Positions 15,439 to 23,861 of a DNA stretch of 64,000 bases are shown in pieces. Made by a program: the position numbers and the translations under genes. Each line of letters starts with the position of its first letter. Within the stretch, counting starts at the first letter, position 1. Where the stretch lies: the NCBI RefSeq assembly GCF_040225985.1, contig NZ_JBBPEU010000004.1:212379-276378 (forward strand), given 5' to 3'. Below the pieces are notes generated by a model, which made no database searches, was not told the DNA's origin, and saw only the letters and a list, made by a program, of their open reading frames with translations. Source of the stretch: Shimia sp040225985. Its GTDB lineage: Bacteria; Pseudomonadota; Alphaproteobacteria; Rhodobacterales; Rhodobacteraceae.

Positions 15439-16743
15439 ATGGCCAATCTCGAAAGCGATTTCATCGGGATCAAATCCCCCAACCCGTTCTGGCTTGCCTC
15501 GGCGCCGCCCACGGACAAGGAATACAACGTGCGCCGCGCCTTTGATGCGGGCTGGGGCGGTGCTGTCTGGAAAACCCTTGGCGAAGAAGGCCCGCCGGTC
15601 GTGAATGTCAACGGCCCGCGCTATGGCGCGATCCACGGCGCCCACCGCCGTCTTCTGGGGCTGAACAATATCGAACTCATCACCGACCGCCCGCTCGAGG
15701 TGAACCTCGAAGAAATGTTGCGGGTCAAGCGCGACTATCCCGACCACGCCCTGATCGCCTCGGTCATGGTGCCCTGTGAAGAAGACGCGTGGAAAAAGAT
15801 CCTGCCGATGATCGCGGAAACCGGCTGTGACGGGTTCGAACTGAACTTTGGCTGCCCGCACGGCATGGCCGAACGCGGCATGGGCTCGGCTGTGGGGCAG
15901 GTGCCTGAATATATCGAAATGGTGACCCGCTGGGCCAAAGAGTCGACGGGCCTGCCGGTGATCGTCAAGCTGACGCCCAACATTACCAACATCCTTTATC
16001 CCGCCACGGCGGCGATGCAGGGCGGGGCCGATGCGGTCAGCCTCATCAACACGATCAATTCGATCACCTCGGTCAATCTCGACGTGATGTCGCCCGAACC
16101 CATGATCGACGGCAAGGGCACCCATGGCGGCTATTGTGGCCCGGCGGTGAAACCCATTGCCATGAACATGGTCGCCGAAATTGCCCGCAACCCCGAGACC
16201 GCGAAACTGCCCATTTCCGGCATTGGCGGCGTGACCACATGGCGTGACGCGGCCGAATTCATGGCGCTGGGCGCGGGTAATGTACAGGTCTGCACCGCGG
16301 CCATGACCTATGGCTTCAAAATCGTACAGGAAATGATCTCGGGCCTATCGCAGTGGATGGACGAAAAGGGCTATACCAACACCGCCGACTTTGTCGGCCT
16401 GGCCACGCCGAATGTCACCGATTGGCAGTATCTGAACCTCAACCACGTGACCAAGGCGGTCATCAACCAAGATGACTGTATCAAATGTGGCCGCTGCTAC
16501 GCTGCCTGCGAGGACACCAGCCATCAGGCCATCGCAATGTCCGAGGACCGCGTCTTCACGGTCAAGGATGACGAATGCGTTGCCTGCAACCTGTGCGTCA
16601 ATGTCTGCCCGGTCGATAACTGCATCACCATGCGGACGCTGGACGCGGGTGAAATGGACGAACGCACCGGCCAGCCGGTGTCGGCCGATTATGGCAACTG
16701 GCTTGCCCACCCGAACAACCCGTCGGTTCAGGCAGCAGAGTGA
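15439..16743 (+). CDS. preA: NAD-dependent dihydropyrimidine dehydrogenase, PreA subunit
   Basis: A 434-residue catalytic subunit that reduces uracil or thymine to the 5,6-dihydro form. The first about 320 residues are the FMN-binding dihydroorotate-dehydrogenase-like barrel (NPFWLASAPPT, ELNFGCPHGM, ISGIGGVTTW). A C-terminal ferredoxin domain carries two [4Fe-4S] motifs, DDCIKCGRCYAAC and DECVACNLCVNVCPVDNC. The start at 15439 follows AGGGAGA. The first step of the reductive pyrimidine pathway is thereby complete, with HydA and PydC encoded 1.7-4.5 kb downstream. Confidence 0.95.
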   Translation: MANLESDFIGIKSPNPFWLASAPPTDKEYNVRRAFDAGWGGAVWKTLGEEGPPVVNVNGPRYGAIHGAHRRLLGLNNIELITDRPLEVNLEEMLRVKRDYPDHALIASVMVPCEEDAWKKILPMIAETGCDGFELNFGCPHGMAERGMGSAVGQVPEYIEMVTRWAKESTGLPVIVKLTPNITNILYPATAAMQGGADAVSLINTINSITSVNLDVMSPEPMIDGKGTHGGYCGPAVKPIAMNMVAEIARNPETAKLPISGIGGVTTWRDAAEFMALGAGNVQVCTAAMTYGFKIVQEMISGLSQWMDEKGYTNTADFVGLATPNVTDWQYLNLNHVTKAVINQDDCIKCGRCYAACEDTSHQAIAMSEDRVFTVKDDECVACNLCVNVCPVDNCITMRTLDAGEMDERTGQPVSADYGNWLAHPNNPSVQAAE

Positions 16744-16819
16744 GGTCTCTGCCCGACCGATAGGCCTGTGCCCCTCGGGGCGCGGCCACTGCGAGACTCC
16801 TCCCGTGTCTTGCAAGACA

Positions 16820-16854
16820 CCCGCCGCAGCCCGCCGCTGCGGCGGGTTCTTTTT
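16820..16854 (+). terminator. Intrinsic terminator after preA
   Basis: CCCGCCGCAG (16820-16829) pairs perfectly with CTGCGGCGGG (16837-16846), followed by TTCTTTTT. It closes the preT-preA transcription unit before the convergent regulator genes. Confidence 0.88.
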
Positions 16855-16908
16855 GGGGGCAGATGGGGCGTGGGCATTAGGTGTTTCGAAAGGTATGGCG
16901 GCGCTGAG

Positions 16909-16949
16909 TTTTGTACAAACTGCACAATACCCCGCCCAGCTTGGTACAA
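16909..16949. promoter_or_regulatory. TTTTGTACAA / TTGGTACAA motif pair
   Basis: TTTTGTACAAA at 16909-16919 and TTGGTACAA at 16941-16949 resemble the arms of the perfect inverted repeat at 29361-29400, but with imperfect arms and an 8-bp longer start-to-start distance. The pair lies in the 228-bp convergent gap between preA and the first rutR-like gene, where no promoter is expected. It could be a decayed operator or a chance match. Confidence 0.3.
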
Positions 16950-16971
16950 TCCGGACCAAACCGCCCCGTCG

Positions 16972-17589
16972 TCAGGGTGTCAGCAGTTTCCGGAACAGCG
17001 TGTCGAGATAGGCCTCGGCCCCGTCAAGACCACCGCTTTCGGCAGGCATCAGTACACGGACCTGCGCGTCGAAATCGGCGTAATGCTGTGTAGTGGACCA
17101 GATCGAAAAGATCAGGTGGCGCGGGTCGATCGTGGCGATCCGCCCGGCGTCGATCCAGCTTTGGATCAGGGCGGTTTTCTCGTCGAACAGCGGTTTCAGC
17201 CCGCTTTCCAGATGCGGCGCCATACGCGGCGCGCCCTGAAGTATCTCATTGGCAAACAAGCGGCTCTCCCGCGGAAAGGCGCGGGTCATCTCGACCTTGC
17301 GGTGCACATAACGCAGGATTTCGTCCAGGGGTGCGCCCTCGGGGTCAAGCTGTTCCAATGGCTCAAGCCAGCTTTCCATCAACTGGTTCAGCAGGGTGAC
17401 GTGGATTTCTTCTTTTCCACTGAAATAATAAAGAATATTTGGCTTCGACAGCCCCGCCTCCTCGGCGATCTGGTCCAGCGTCGCGCCGCGATACCCATGC
17501 CGCGAAAACACCTCGAGCGCCGCATCCAGAATGCGTTTCCGGTTGCGCACCTGTATCCGGCTGGGCTTTTTCGCTTGTGTTGTAGGCAT
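16972..17589 (-). CDS. TetR-family regulator, RutR-like (paralogue 1)
   Basis: A 205-residue TetR regulator. The N-terminal helix-turn-helix (GYRGATLDQIAEEAGLSKPN) is followed by a ligand domain with IWSTTQHYADF, which matches the corresponding IWASTQHYADF of E. coli RutR, the uracil/thymine-responsive repressor. It is 65 bp downstream of a second, similar regulator on the same strand, and no RutR-like box lies between them, so both are probably expressed from one promoter. Its ligand is likely a pyrimidine or a pathway intermediate. Division of labour between the two paralogues is unknown. Confidence 0.85.
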   Translation of the reverse strand: MPTTQAKKPSRIQVRNRKRILDAALEVFSRHGYRGATLDQIAEEAGLSKPNILYYFSGKEEIHVTLLNQLMESWLEPLEQLDPEGAPLDEILRYVHRKVEMTRAFPRESRLFANEILQGAPRMAPHLESGLKPLFDEKTALIQSWIDAGRIATIDPRHLIFSIWSTTQHYADFDAQVRVLMPAESGGLDGAEAYLDTLFRKLLTP

Positions 17590-17654
17590 TTGGCGGGCGT
17601 CCTTCGGGGTTGAATGCGGACTTTACGGCAGCCGCAATGTGGCGTCCAGCACTC

Positions 17655-18290
17655 TCAGGAAGTGACGCCGATCCCGCGCAGGATGATCTCTTTGACGCTT
17701 TGCTTGGCTTCTTCCCATTGCCCGTCCGAAAGCGGCGCGCCCCCGTTGAGGGTTTCGATCTGGTGGCCGAAATCGGCATAATGCTGGGTCGTGGCCCAAA
17801 GCATGTAAAGCAGGTGGTTGGGGTTGACCGGCGCCATGCGGCCTTCGGCGATCCAGCGCCGGATAATGGCAGCGCGGCCCTCGGTCCACTCCATCAGCGT
17901 GGTCTCGAGATAGTCCTGGATCACCGGCGCGCGGTGCATGACTTCGCTGGCCCAGACCTTGGACCCTGCGGGATGGCGACGAGAGATTTCCATCTTGGCG
18001 TCGATGTAAGCCCCGATTCCCTCGGCCGGGCCGTCGGCATTGTCAAAGGTGTCGGCGGCCTGAAGCCAAATCTGAAAGATGTTCTGCACCACCTGCCGGT
18101 AGAGCGCTTCCTTGGTGGGAAAATAGTAGTGCAGGTTGGCCTTGGGCAGGCCCGCGACATCTGCGATCAACTGCATGGTGGCCCCGCCAAACCCCGCCTC
18201 GGCAAAGACTTTTTCCGCTGCTGACAAAATAAGCGTTTCGCTTTCCTGGCGGCGTTCTTTTTTGCTGTTGCTGCGCGATGCTTGTGGCAT
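17655..18290 (-). CDS. rutR: TetR-family regulator, RutR-like (paralogue 2)
   Basis: A 211-residue TetR regulator with the N-terminal helix-turn-helix (GFGGATMQLIADVAGLPKAN) and the C-terminal LWATTQHYADF segment shared with RutR. ATG 18290 gives the normal family N-terminus (MPQASRSNSKK); a longer frame would extend through the operator region. It is divergent from pydC, and two TGACC-N4-GGTCA palindromes lie in the intergenic DNA, so it probably represses itself and the pydC operon. E. coli RutR regulates the rut operon; here the adjacent pathway is reductive instead. Confidence 0.88.
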   Translation of the reverse strand: MPQASRSNSKKERRQESETLILSAAEKVFAEAGFGGATMQLIADVAGLPKANLHYYFPTKEALYRQVVQNIFQIWLQAADTFDNADGPAEGIGAYIDAKMEISRRHPAGSKVWASEVMHRAPVIQDYLETTLMEWTEGRAAIIRRWIAEGRMAPVNPNHLLYMLWATTQHYADFGHQIETLNGGAPLSDGQWEEAKQSVKEIILRGIGVTS

Positions 18291-18315
18291 GTCAAAAATC
18301 CGTTTCAGAAAAATC

Positions 18316-18331
18316 TTGACCGGTTGGTCAG
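18316..18331. promoter_or_regulatory. RutR-box-like operator 1
   Basis: TTGACCGGTTGGTCAG contains the perfect inverted repeat TGACC-N4-GGTCA and matches 12 of 14 fixed positions of TTGACCANNTGGTCAA. It is 26 bp upstream of the rutR-like start at 18290, where a bound repressor would block the divergent promoters. Confidence 0.75.
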
Positions 18332-18348
18332 ACTGTGGTGCCCTGAAC

Positions 18349-18364
18349 TTGACCATACGGTCAG
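18349..18364. promoter_or_regulatory. RutR-box-like operator 2
   Basis: TTGACCATACGGTCAG contains the same perfect TGACC-N4-GGTCA repeat, again with 12 of 14 consensus matches. Its centre is exactly 33 bp from operator 1, about three helical turns, so both could be bound on one face of the DNA. It is 68 bp upstream of the pydC start. Confidence 0.75.
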
Positions 18365-18431
18365 GATCAATCTGATGGCAAGAGGCCCACTGAGAAAGGG
18401 CCCGCATCACGACAGACAAGGGAGTGTCGAC

Positions 18432-19682
18432 ATGGCCGCACCAGGCGAGAACCTCAAGATCAACGGCGATCGGCTGTGGGACAGCCTGATGGAGATGGCC
18501 AAGATCGGCCCCGGCGTGGCGGGCGGCAACAACCGCCAGACCGTGACCGATGAAGACGGTGAAGGCCGCGCGCTGTTCCAGACCTGGTGTGAAGAGGTCG
18601 GCTGCACCATGGGGCTGGATACCATGGGCAACATGTTCGCCGAATATCCCGGCACCGACCCCGAGGCTTTGCCGGTCTATATCGGATCACATCTGGATAC
18701 GCAGCCGACGGGCGGCAAATATGACGGGGTACTGGGTGTTCTTGGCGGGTTGGAAGTGTTGCGCACGATCCGCGACCTTGGAATCAAGACCCGTCGCCCC
18801 ATCGTGGTGACCAACTGGACCAACGAGGAAGGCACGCGCTTTGCCCCGGCGATGCTGTCCTCGGGCGTGTTTGCGGGCATTCATACCGAGGATTGGGCCT
18901 ATGACCGCGAAGACGCGGAAGGGCTGAAATTCGGGGACGAGTTGAAGCGCATCGGCTGGTGCGGGGATGAACCCGTGGGTCAGCGCAAGATGCACGCCAT
19001 GTTCGAGTTGCATATCGAACAGGGCCCGATCCTTGAGGCCGAAGGTAAGGATATCGGCGTTGTCACACATGGTCAGGGCCTGTCATGGACGCAAGTCACG
19101 ATCGAGGGCAAGGACGCGCATACCGGTTCGACCCCGATGCCGATGCGCAAGAATGCGGGGCTTGGCATGGCGCGCGTGTTGGAAAAGGTGGACGAGATCG
19201 CGCTTAGCCATGCGCCCCACGCGGTGGGCGCTGCGGGGCATATCGACGTCTATCCCAATTCGCGCAACGTGATCCCCGGCAAGGTCGTGTTCACGGTCGA
19301 TTTCCGCAGCCCGGAACTGGACGTGATCACCGACATGGAAAACCGTCTGCGGGTCGAGGGCCAGAAGATCGCCGATGAAATCGGGCTGACGATTTCCTTC
19401 GAAAAGGTCGGCGGGTTCGACCCCGTGAAATTCGACGAGGGCTGTGTGACGGCTATCCGCAGCGCGGCAGAGCGGCTGGGTTATTCGCATATGGATATCA
19501 TTTCCGGCGCGGGCCATGATGCCTGCTGGATCAACCAGGTGGCACCGACCGCGATGATCATGTGCCCCTGTGTCGATGGCCTGTCTCATAACGAGGCCGA
19601 GGAAATTTCCAAGGACTGGGCCGCGGCGGGCACGGATGTGCTGATGCATGCGGTGCTGGAAACGGCGGAAATCGTGGAGTGA
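18432..19682 (+). CDS. pydC: Beta-ureidopropionase / N-carbamoyl amidohydrolase (M20 family)
   Basis: A 416-residue metal-dependent amidohydrolase of the M20 family (hydantoinase/carbamoylase type). It is expected to convert N-carbamoyl-beta-alanine to beta-alanine, CO2 and ammonia, the last step of reductive pyrimidine breakdown. Metal-site signatures include GSHLDTQPTGGKYDG and NEEGTRF, and the dimerisation lid follows in the middle third. ATG 18432 is preceded by GGGAG at about seven bases. The gene is followed by hydA 97 bp on. Allantoate amidohydrolase or L-carbamoylase activity is an alternative by family, but preTA and hydA favour ureidopropionase. Confidence 0.88.
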   Translation: MAAPGENLKINGDRLWDSLMEMAKIGPGVAGGNNRQTVTDEDGEGRALFQTWCEEVGCTMGLDTMGNMFAEYPGTDPEALPVYIGSHLDTQPTGGKYDGVLGVLGGLEVLRTIRDLGIKTRRPIVVTNWTNEEGTRFAPAMLSSGVFAGIHTEDWAYDREDAEGLKFGDELKRIGWCGDEPVGQRKMHAMFELHIEQGPILEAEGKDIGVVTHGQGLSWTQVTIEGKDAHTGSTPMPMRKNAGLGMARVLEKVDEIALSHAPHAVGAAGHIDVYPNSRNVIPGKVVFTVDFRSPELDVITDMENRLRVEGQKIADEIGLTISFEKVGGFDPVKFDEGCVTAIRSAAERLGYSHMDIISGAGHDACWINQVAPTAMIMCPCVDGLSHNEAEEISKDWAAAGTDVLMHAVLETAEIVE

Positions 19683-19697
19683 TCGCATAGGGCCGGA

Positions 19698-19744
19698 GCG
19701 GGGGCCAGCCCCCGCGCCCCCGGAGTATTTTTGACAAGATGAAG
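19698..19744 (+). repeat. Dispersed hairpin-plus-GTATTTT element, copy 5
   Basis: GCGGGGGC and GCCCCCGC (19698-19712) form a perfect 8-bp hairpin with a two-base loop. GCCCCCGGAGTATTTTTGAC and AAGATGAAG follow. It lies 15 bp after the pydC stop, inside the presumed pydC-hydA transcription unit, which raises the question of whether it terminates or merely attenuates transcription. Confidence 0.6.
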
Positions 19745-19779
19745 CATGGGGTGGACCCTTGCCGACAGGGAGAGAATAG

Positions 19780-21237
19780 ATGGGAAGCAAAGTCATCAAG
19801 GGCGGCACCGTCGTGACCGCAGACCTCACATATGAAGCGGACGTTCTGGTCGAGGGCGGTGTCATCACCGAGATTGGCAAAGATCTGAAGGGCGACGAGG
19901 TGCTGGACGCAACAGGCTGTTACGTGATGCCAGGCGGGATCGACCCCCACGTGCACCTCGAGATGCCGTTCATGGGCACCTATTCCAGCGACGATTTCGA
20001 GTCTGGCACGCGGGCCGGTCTGGCGGGCGGCACCACGATGGTGGTTGATTTCTGTCTGCCCAACCCGGGCGAAAGCCTGCTGGATGCCATCAAGCGGTGG
20101 GACAATAAATCGACCCGCGCGAACTGTGACTATTCCTTCCACATGGCGGTGACCTGGTGGGGCGAGCAGGTTTTCAATGACATGAAAACCATTGTCGAGG
20201 ATCGCGGCATCAACACTTTCAAGCATTTCCTCGCCTATAAAGGTGCGTTGATGGTGAATGATGACGAGCTTTACGCCAGCTTCAACCGTCTGGCCGAGTT
20301 GGGCGGGATCGCCATGGTGCATGCCGAGAACGGCGATGTCGTGGCCGAGATGACCGCAAAACTGTTGGCCGAGGGCAATACCGGCCCCGAGGCGCATGCC
20401 TATTCGCGCCCCAGCCAGGTCGAGGGCGAGGCCACCAACCGCGCGATCATGATTGCCGATATGGCGGGCGTGCCGCTTTATGTGGTGCATACTTCCTGCG
20501 AAGAGGCGCACGAGGCGATCCGCCGGGCGCGTATGCAAGGCAAACGCGTCTGGGGCGAGCCGCTGATCCAGCATCTGACGCTGGACGAGAGTGAGTATTT
20601 CAACAAGGATTGGGACCACGCCGCGCGTCGCGTGATGTCGCCCCCGTTCCGCAACAAGAAGCATCAGGACTCACTTTGGGCGGGCCTGCAATCGGGGTCA
20701 CTCTCGGTTGTGGCTACCGACCATTGTGCCTTTACGACCGAACAGAAACGCTATGGCGTGGGTGATTTCAGCAAGATCCCCAATGGGACCGGTGGTCTTG
20801 AGGACCGTATGCCGATGTTGTGGACCCATGGCGTGGCGACCGGGCGTCTGACCCCGAATGAATTCGTCGCTGTGACTTCGACCAATATCGCCAAGATCCT
20901 GAACTGTTACCCAAAGAAGGGCGCCGTTCTTGTTGGGGCGGATGCCGACCTTGTGGTGTGGGATCCTGAGAAAGAAAAGACCATTTCGGCCGGCAGCCAG
21001 CAATCGGCGATTGATTACAACGTGTTCGAAGGCCACCACGTGAAGGGCCTGCCGCGCTTTACCCTGACCCGCGGTCAGGTCGCGGTGAATGACGGGGCGA
21101 TCCAGACGCAGGAAGGCCACGGCAAATTCGTGGCGCGCGAGGCCAACACCACCGTGAACCGTGCGCTGTCCACCTGGAAAGAGCTGACCGCACCACGTCC
21201 GGTCGAACGCTCTGGCATTCCTGCGACGGGCGTATAA
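19780..21237 (+). CDS. hydA: Dihydropyrimidinase
   Basis: A 485-residue cyclic amidohydrolase that opens dihydrouracil (and hydantoins) to N-carbamoyl-beta-amino acids. The metal ligands H57 and H59 are in GGIDPHVHLE, and the lysine expected to be carbamylated is K154 in HFLAYKGAL. Later metal-site segments (VVHTSCEEAHEAI, ATDHCAF) are intact. The start is supported by AGGGAGAG about eight bases upstream. It joins PreTA and PydC to complete the three-step reductive pathway. The downstream ABC transporter genes follow within about 75 bp. Confidence 0.95.
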   Translation: MGSKVIKGGTVVTADLTYEADVLVEGGVITEIGKDLKGDEVLDATGCYVMPGGIDPHVHLEMPFMGTYSSDDFESGTRAGLAGGTTMVVDFCLPNPGESLLDAIKRWDNKSTRANCDYSFHMAVTWWGEQVFNDMKTIVEDRGINTFKHFLAYKGALMVNDDELYASFNRLAELGGIAMVHAENGDVVAEMTAKLLAEGNTGPEAHAYSRPSQVEGEATNRAIMIADMAGVPLYVVHTSCEEAHEAIRRARMQGKRVWGEPLIQHLTLDESEYFNKDWDHAARRVMSPPFRNKKHQDSLWAGLQSGSLSVVATDHCAFTTEQKRYGVGDFSKIPNGTGGLEDRMPMLWTHGVATGRLTPNEFVAVTSTNIAKILNCYPKKGAVLVGADADLVVWDPEKEKTISAGSQQSAIDYNVFEGHHVKGLPRFTLTRGQVAVNDGAIQTQEGHGKFVAREANTTVNRALSTWKELTAPRPVERSGIPATGV

Positions 21238-21309
21238 ACAACCAGCACCCCGGCCAAACGTGCGGTCGGGGTGCCAACAAGCAAGCCACAAGGCCAGCGG
21301 AGCGAGATT

Positions 21310-22095
21310 TTGACGAACGACCCCGTAATCAGCGCGAAAAACCTGTCGCTGACATTCCAGACCAACGATGGCCCTGTCCATGCGTTGAAAGACGTGACCC
21401 TTGATATCAACAAGGGCGATTTCGTGAGCTTTATCGGCCCGTCAGGCTGTGGCAAGACGACGTTCCTGCGGGTGATGGCCGATTTGGAGAAACCCACCGC
21501 TGGCGAGATCACCGTGAACGGGGTCAGCCCCGAGGAGGCGCGCAAGGCGCGGGCTTATGGGTACGTGTTCCAGCACGCGGGGCTGTATCCGTGGCGTACG
21601 ATTGGCGGCAATATCCGCCTGCCGCTTGAAATCATGGGCGTCAGCAAGGACGAACAGGATGCGGCGGTCAAAGAGGTGCTGGAGCTGGTCCATCTGGACA
21701 ATTTCGAGAACAAGTTCCCTTGGCAACTGTCGGGCGGGATGCAGCAGCGCGCCTCGATCGCGCGGGCGCTGGCCTTTCATGCCGATATCCTCTTGATGGA
21801 CGAACCTTTCGGGGCGCTGGACGAAATCGTGCGCGATCACCTCAACGAACAGGTGCTCGAACTCTGGGCGCGGACCAACAAGACCATCGGTTTCGTGACC
21901 CACTCGATCCCCGAGGCAGTGTATCTCTCGACCAAGATCGTGGTGATGAGCCCGCGTCCGGGCCGGATCACGGACGTGATCGAAAGCACGCTGCCGAAAG
22001 AGCGTCCGCTGGAAATCCGTGACACGCCGGAATTTATCGAGATTGCCCACCGCGTGCGCGACGGGCTGCGCGCCGGGCACGAGGATGACGCGTAA
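21310..22095 (+). CDS. ABC importer ATP-binding protein (NitT/TauT type)
   Basis: A 261-residue ATPase of the nitrate/taurine/pyrimidine importer class. Walker A is GPSGCGKTT, the signature is LSGGMQQRASIARA and Walker B is ILLMDEPFGALDE. I prefer the TTG at 21310 because GGAGCGAG lies just upstream and family homology begins there; a GTG at 21271 would add 13 residues. Its stop overlaps the next start (TAATG). Genome context with hydA and pydC suggests uptake of a pyrimidine, hydantoin or ureide. Confidence 0.88.
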   Translation: MTNDPVISAKNLSLTFQTNDGPVHALKDVTLDINKGDFVSFIGPSGCGKTTFLRVMADLEKPTAGEITVNGVSPEEARKARAYGYVFQHAGLYPWRTIGGNIRLPLEIMGVSKDEQDAAVKEVLELVHLDNFENKFPWQLSGGMQQRASIARALAFHADILLMDEPFGALDEIVRDHLNEQVLELWARTNKTIGFVTHSIPEAVYLSTKIVVMSPRPGRITDVIESTLPKERPLEIRDTPEFIEIAHRVRDGLRAGHEDDA

Positions 22096-22982
22096 TGGCG
22101 GCGCTTTGGTATAGGGTGGGGCCGGTGATCGCGGTGGTGATCGCGATTTTCGTCCTCTGGTATGCGGGCGCGGTCGCGCTCAATTCCGCATGGGCGCATG
22201 ACAAGGCCAAACGGGCCGGGGTGGAGTTGACCACCTCGGAACTGATTGCCGACACGATGAGCCAGAAAAAACCCAAGCTGCCCGCGCCGCATCAGGTGGG
22301 GGCAGAGATCTGGAAAACTACGGGGGCCATGGTCGCCCGGGGCAAAGCGTTTTCGAAACGGTCCCTGATCTATCACAGCTGGATTACGCTCAGTTCGACC
22401 TTGTTGGGCTTTGCCATGGGCACGGCGCTGGGCATCGCGCTGGCGGTCGGGATCGTCTATAACCGCACGATGGACATGAGCGTGATGCCGTGGGTCATCG
22501 CCTCGCAGACCATTCCGATCCTCGCGATTGCGCCAATGATCATCGTTGTGCTGAACGCTGTGGGCATTTCCGGGCTGATCCCCAAGGCGGTGATCTCGAT
22601 GTATCTGTCCTTTTTCCCCGTGGTCGTGGGCATGGTGAAAGGGCTGCGCAGCCCGGATCACATGCAACTGGACCAGATGAAGACCTGGAACGCCAATGCA
22701 TCGCAGGAATTCTGGAAGCTGCGGCTGCCGTCGTCGATGCCGTTCCTGTTCACGTCACTGAAGGTGGCGATGGCCGCATCGCTGGTTGGGGCCATTGTGG
22801 GTGAACTACCCACGGGGGCTGTTGCCGGACTAGGCGCGCGTCTGCTGGGCGGCAGTTACTATGGCCAGACGATCCAGATCTGGAGTGCCCTTCTGGTGGC
22901 CGCGGCCCTAGCGGCGGCGCTGGTCGGGCTGATTGGGTGGATCCAGAACATCGTTCTGAAACGCATGGGGATGGCGCGATGA
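22095..22982 (+). CDS. ABC importer permease 1 (long N-terminal loop)
   Basis: A 295-residue BPD-type inner-membrane permease. One N-terminal helix (VGPVIAVVIAIFVLWYAG) is followed by an unusual polar stretch of about 65 residues before the normal core of membrane helices starting near residue 100. The EAA-like cytoplasmic loop lies around residues 185-215 (NASQEFWKLRLPSSMPF). It starts on the stop codon of the ATPase gene and its stop overlaps the next permease by four bases, so all three are translationally coupled. It is longer than typical SsuC/TauC permeases because of the loop. Confidence 0.88.
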   Translation: MAALWYRVGPVIAVVIAIFVLWYAGAVALNSAWAHDKAKRAGVELTTSELIADTMSQKKPKLPAPHQVGAEIWKTTGAMVARGKAFSKRSLIYHSWITLSSTLLGFAMGTALGIALAVGIVYNRTMDMSVMPWVIASQTIPILAIAPMIIVVLNAVGISGLIPKAVISMYLSFFPVVVGMVKGLRSPDHMQLDQMKTWNANASQEFWKLRLPSSMPFLFTSLKVAMAASLVGAIVGELPTGAVAGLGARLLGGSYYGQTIQIWSALLVAAALAAALVGLIGWIQNIVLKRMGMAR

Positions 22983-23818
22983 CTCTGGTAATTCTTGGTT
23001 TTGTCACGTGGTTTGCCGGCTGGCGCCTGAATGTCTGGCTGGCCAACAAGCCCCGCACATCCTTTACCCGTCTGGCGGTGCCGATCATCTTTGGCGTGAC
23101 CCTGATCCTTATGTGGGAACTGTTCGTGCGCGGTCTCGAGATTTCTCCGGTGCTGTTGCCACCCCCGTCGATGATCGCGACCGCCTTTGCCGAGTCGACG
23201 GACATTCTCTGGGAAGATTTCGTCCAGACCGTCATAAAGGGGGCCCTGTCGGGATATGTCATCGGGTGCGGTTCAGCCTTCCTGACTGCGATTGCGATTG
23301 ACCGGTTCCCATTCCTGCAGCGGGGTCTGCTGCCGGTGGGCAATTTCGTGGCCGCGCTGCCGATCATCGGCATGGCGCCGATCCTTGTAATGTGGTTCGG
23401 GTTCGACTGGCAATCCAAGGCGGCGGTGGTCGTGGTGATGGTGTTCTTCCCGATGCTGGTGAACACGGTGCAGGGGCTTCAGGCGACGGACCACATGCAG
23501 CGCGACCTGATGCGCACCTATGCGGCCAGCTATGCCCAAACCTTGATCAAACTCCGTCTGCCTGCGGCGATGCCGTTCATTTTTAATGGTCTGAAAATCG
23601 CGTCGACCCTTGCCTTGATCGGGGCAATCGTGGCTGAATTCTTCGGGTCGCCCATCAAGGGCATGGGGTTCAGGATTTCGACGTCGGTCGGACAACTGGC
23701 GCTGGATCTTGTCTGGGCAGAGATCGTGGTCGCCGCGGTCGTGGGCTCGGCCTTTTACGGAGGCGTGGCCCTTTTGGAAAAAGCGGTGACCTTCTGGCAC
23801 CCATCACAACGAGGCTGA
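22979..23818 (+). CDS. ABC importer permease 2
   Basis: A 279-residue BPD-type permease with about six to seven membrane helices. The EAA-like loop ATDHMQRDLMRTYAASYAQT, then KLRLPAAMPFIF, is the ATPase contact. ATG 22979 overlaps the previous stop by four bases. It pairs with permease 1 to make a heterodimeric channel, as in other importers of this class with two permease genes. Substrate is inferred only from neighbours. Confidence 0.9.
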   Translation: MTLVILGFVTWFAGWRLNVWLANKPRTSFTRLAVPIIFGVTLILMWELFVRGLEISPVLLPPPSMIATAFAESTDILWEDFVQTVIKGALSGYVIGCGSAFLTAIAIDRFPFLQRGLLPVGNFVAALPIIGMAPILVMWFGFDWQSKAAVVVVMVFFPMLVNTVQGLQATDHMQRDLMRTYAASYAQTLIKLRLPAAMPFIFNGLKIASTLALIGAIVAEFFGSPIKGMGFRISTSVGQLALDLVWAEIVVAAVVGSAFYGGVALLEKAVTFWHPSQRG

Positions 23819-23861
23819 CAACAGCCCGCAACACATGAAGTTCAACAAGGAGAGTGTAATA

